Source of the DNA: Chloroflexi bacterium RBG_16_70_13 | Lineage (GTDB): Bacteria > Chloroflexota > Limnocylindria > Limnocylindrales > CSP1-4 | Length of the DNA stretch: 6,396 nucleotides | Assembly: GCA_001795245.1 (NCBI GenBank) | Contig: MGOD01000092.1 | Coordinates: 11,675 to 18,070, forward strand | Direction: 5' to 3' | In this document: in pieces, positions 5,459-6,396 of the stretch | How positions within the stretch are numbered: the stretch's first letter is position 1 | How the letters are laid out: every line of letters starts with the position of its first letter | Position numbers and translations under genes: made by a program | The notes under the pieces: model-generated | The model's input: only the letters and a program-made list of their open reading frames with translations | Told to the model about the DNA's origin: nothing | The model's database searches: none

Positions 5459-6396
5459 ATGGCCACCGCCGCCCGGACCGACCGCGCCTCCCGTACCCAT
5501 CGCGCCGCGAAGCGCTACATCTACGGCTGGGGCGGCGGCGCGGCCGAGGGCGACGCGACGATGCGCGACCTCCTTGGCGGCAAGGGCGCGGGCCTCGCCG
5601 AGATGACCAATGCCGGCCTGCCAGTACCGCCCGGCTTCACGATCACGACCGAGGCCTGCAACGACTACTTCTCGGCCGGCGAGCAGCTCCCGGCGGGCCT
5701 CTGGGACGACGTCCTGGCGGCGATGCGCGACGTCGAGTCGGAGACCGGCAAGGGCTTCGGCGACCCGGCCAACCCGCTCCTCGTCTCGGTCCGCTCCGGG
5801 GCCAGGTTCTCGATGCCCGGAATGATGGACACGGTCCTGAACCTGGGTCTCAACGAGGCGACGCTCGAGGGTCTCGTCAGGCTCACCGGCAACGAGCGCT
5901 TCGGCTGGGACGCCTACCGCCGCTTCATCCAGATGTTCGGCCGGATCGTCATGGACGTGCCTGGCGAGCGCTTCGACCATGCTCTCGACGAGAAGAAGCA
6001 CGCCCGCGGCGCGAAGCAGGACACCGATCTCAACGCCGCCGACCTGCGCGAGGTCGCGGCCGACTACCGGGCGATCGTCCGCGAGGTCACCGGCCGCGAC
6101 TTCCCCGAGGACCCGAACGAGCAGCTCGATCTCGCGATCAAGGCCGTCTTCGCCTCGTGGTTCGGCAAGCGTGCCCGCGACTACCGCGAGTACAACAAGA
6201 TCGCCCACGACCTCGGCACGGCCGTGAACGTCGTGACCATGGTCTTCGGCAACATGGGCGACGACTCCGGGACGGGTGTTGCCTTCACCCGCGACCCGAA
6301 CACGGGGGAGAAGGCCCTCTACGGCGAGTACCTCACGAACGCCCAGGGCGAGGACGTGGTGGCCGGCATCCGGACCCCCCAGCCGATCGCCCAGAT
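5459..6396 (+). CDS. ppdK: Pyruvate, phosphate dikinase, N-terminal part (runs off the window)
   Basis: The enzyme interconverts pyruvate + ATP + phosphate and PEP + AMP + pyrophosphate, serving gluconeogenesis or pyrophosphate-linked glycolysis in the cytoplasm. The window encodes 312 complete codons plus two bases, about a third of the usual length near 880 residues; all of it belongs to the ATP-grasp nucleotide-binding domain. Motifs are LLGGKGAGLAEMTNAG (38-53), SVRSGARFSMPGMMDTVLNL (110-129), RRFIQMFGRIVMDVP (154-168), MVFGNMGDDSGTGVAFTRDP (261-280) and YGEYLTNAQGEDVVAGIRTP (288-307). K42 and R112 align by eye with the ATP-site Lys22 and Arg92 of the Clostridium symbiosum enzyme, so this protein has about 20 extra basic, Ala-rich N-terminal residues. 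The catalytic histidine and PEP domains lie beyond the window. The start has a strong AAGGAG. It is divergent from fpr, so the two may be co-regulated. PEP synthase is unlikely, given the close match to PPDK-specific segments. Confidence 0.96.
   Translation, partial: MATAARTDRASRTHRAAKRYIYGWGGGAAEGDATMRDLLGGKGAGLAEMTNAGLPVPPGFTITTEACNDYFSAGEQLPAGLWDDVLAAMRDVESETGKGFGDPANPLLVSVRSGARFSMPGMMDTVLNLGLNEATLEGLVRLTGNERFGWDAYRRFIQMFGRIVMDVPGERFDHALDEKKHARGAKQDTDLNAADLREVAADYRAIVREVTGRDFPEDPNEQLDLAIKAVFASWFGKRARDYREYNKIAHDLGTAVNVVTMVFGNMGDDSGTGVAFTRDPNTGEKALYGEYLTNAQGEDVVAGIRTPQPIAQ

Noticed and set aside
5224..5466. In-frame extension of fpr over the divergent promoter region
   Set aside because: It overlaps the ppdK start, lacks family similarity, and would remove space for both promoters.
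5354..6208. Long minus-strand open frame opposite ppdK
   Set aside because: It is a GC-driven shadow: the plus strand encodes a textbook PPDK domain with a strong ribosome binding site.

Overview
This is a GC-rich, densely coding bacterial window with a strong G/C preference at third codon positions. It carries five protein genes and no visible RNA gene, CRISPR array or transposase gene. Composition and gene content would suit a high-GC Chloroflexota or actinobacterial-type genome. That placement is inference; no marker gene in the window settles it.

Layout. (1) At the left edge a plus-strand gene, open at its 5' end, encodes a membrane protein made of two similar halves, each a membrane region followed by a PH-like soluble domain. 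(2) After a 79-bp convergent gap come two minus-strand genes, nfnA then nfnB in transcription order, overlapping by four bases (ATGA). They encode the two subunits of an NfnAB-type, flavin-based electron-bifurcating NADH-dependent ferredoxin:NADP+ oxidoreductase. (3) A 463-bp gap without a credible gene holds three copies of an approximately 24-bp motif with a conserved ACGA-N7-TCGT dyad, a 12-bp direct repeat near both ends, and a 10-bp tandem repeat running into the next stop codon. (4) A minus-strand gene encodes a single-domain ferredoxin/flavodoxin-NADP+ reductase (Fpr type). (5) A 235-bp divergent control region contains a TACAATCCC -10-like element on each strand. (6) The window ends inside a plus-strand pyruvate, phosphate dikinase gene (ppdK), covering about the first third of the protein.

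How the genes fit together. NfnAB and Fpr both exchange electrons between ferredoxin (or flavodoxin) and NADP(H), by different mechanisms, and PPDK interconverts pyruvate and phosphoenolpyruvate. The cluster therefore looks like a central redox and carbon module that balances NADPH, reduced ferredoxin and PEP. The enzyme families are well known. The least explained part is the repeat-bearing gap upstream of nfnA, which could be an operator array, a small non-autonomous mobile element or a repetitive extragenic element.
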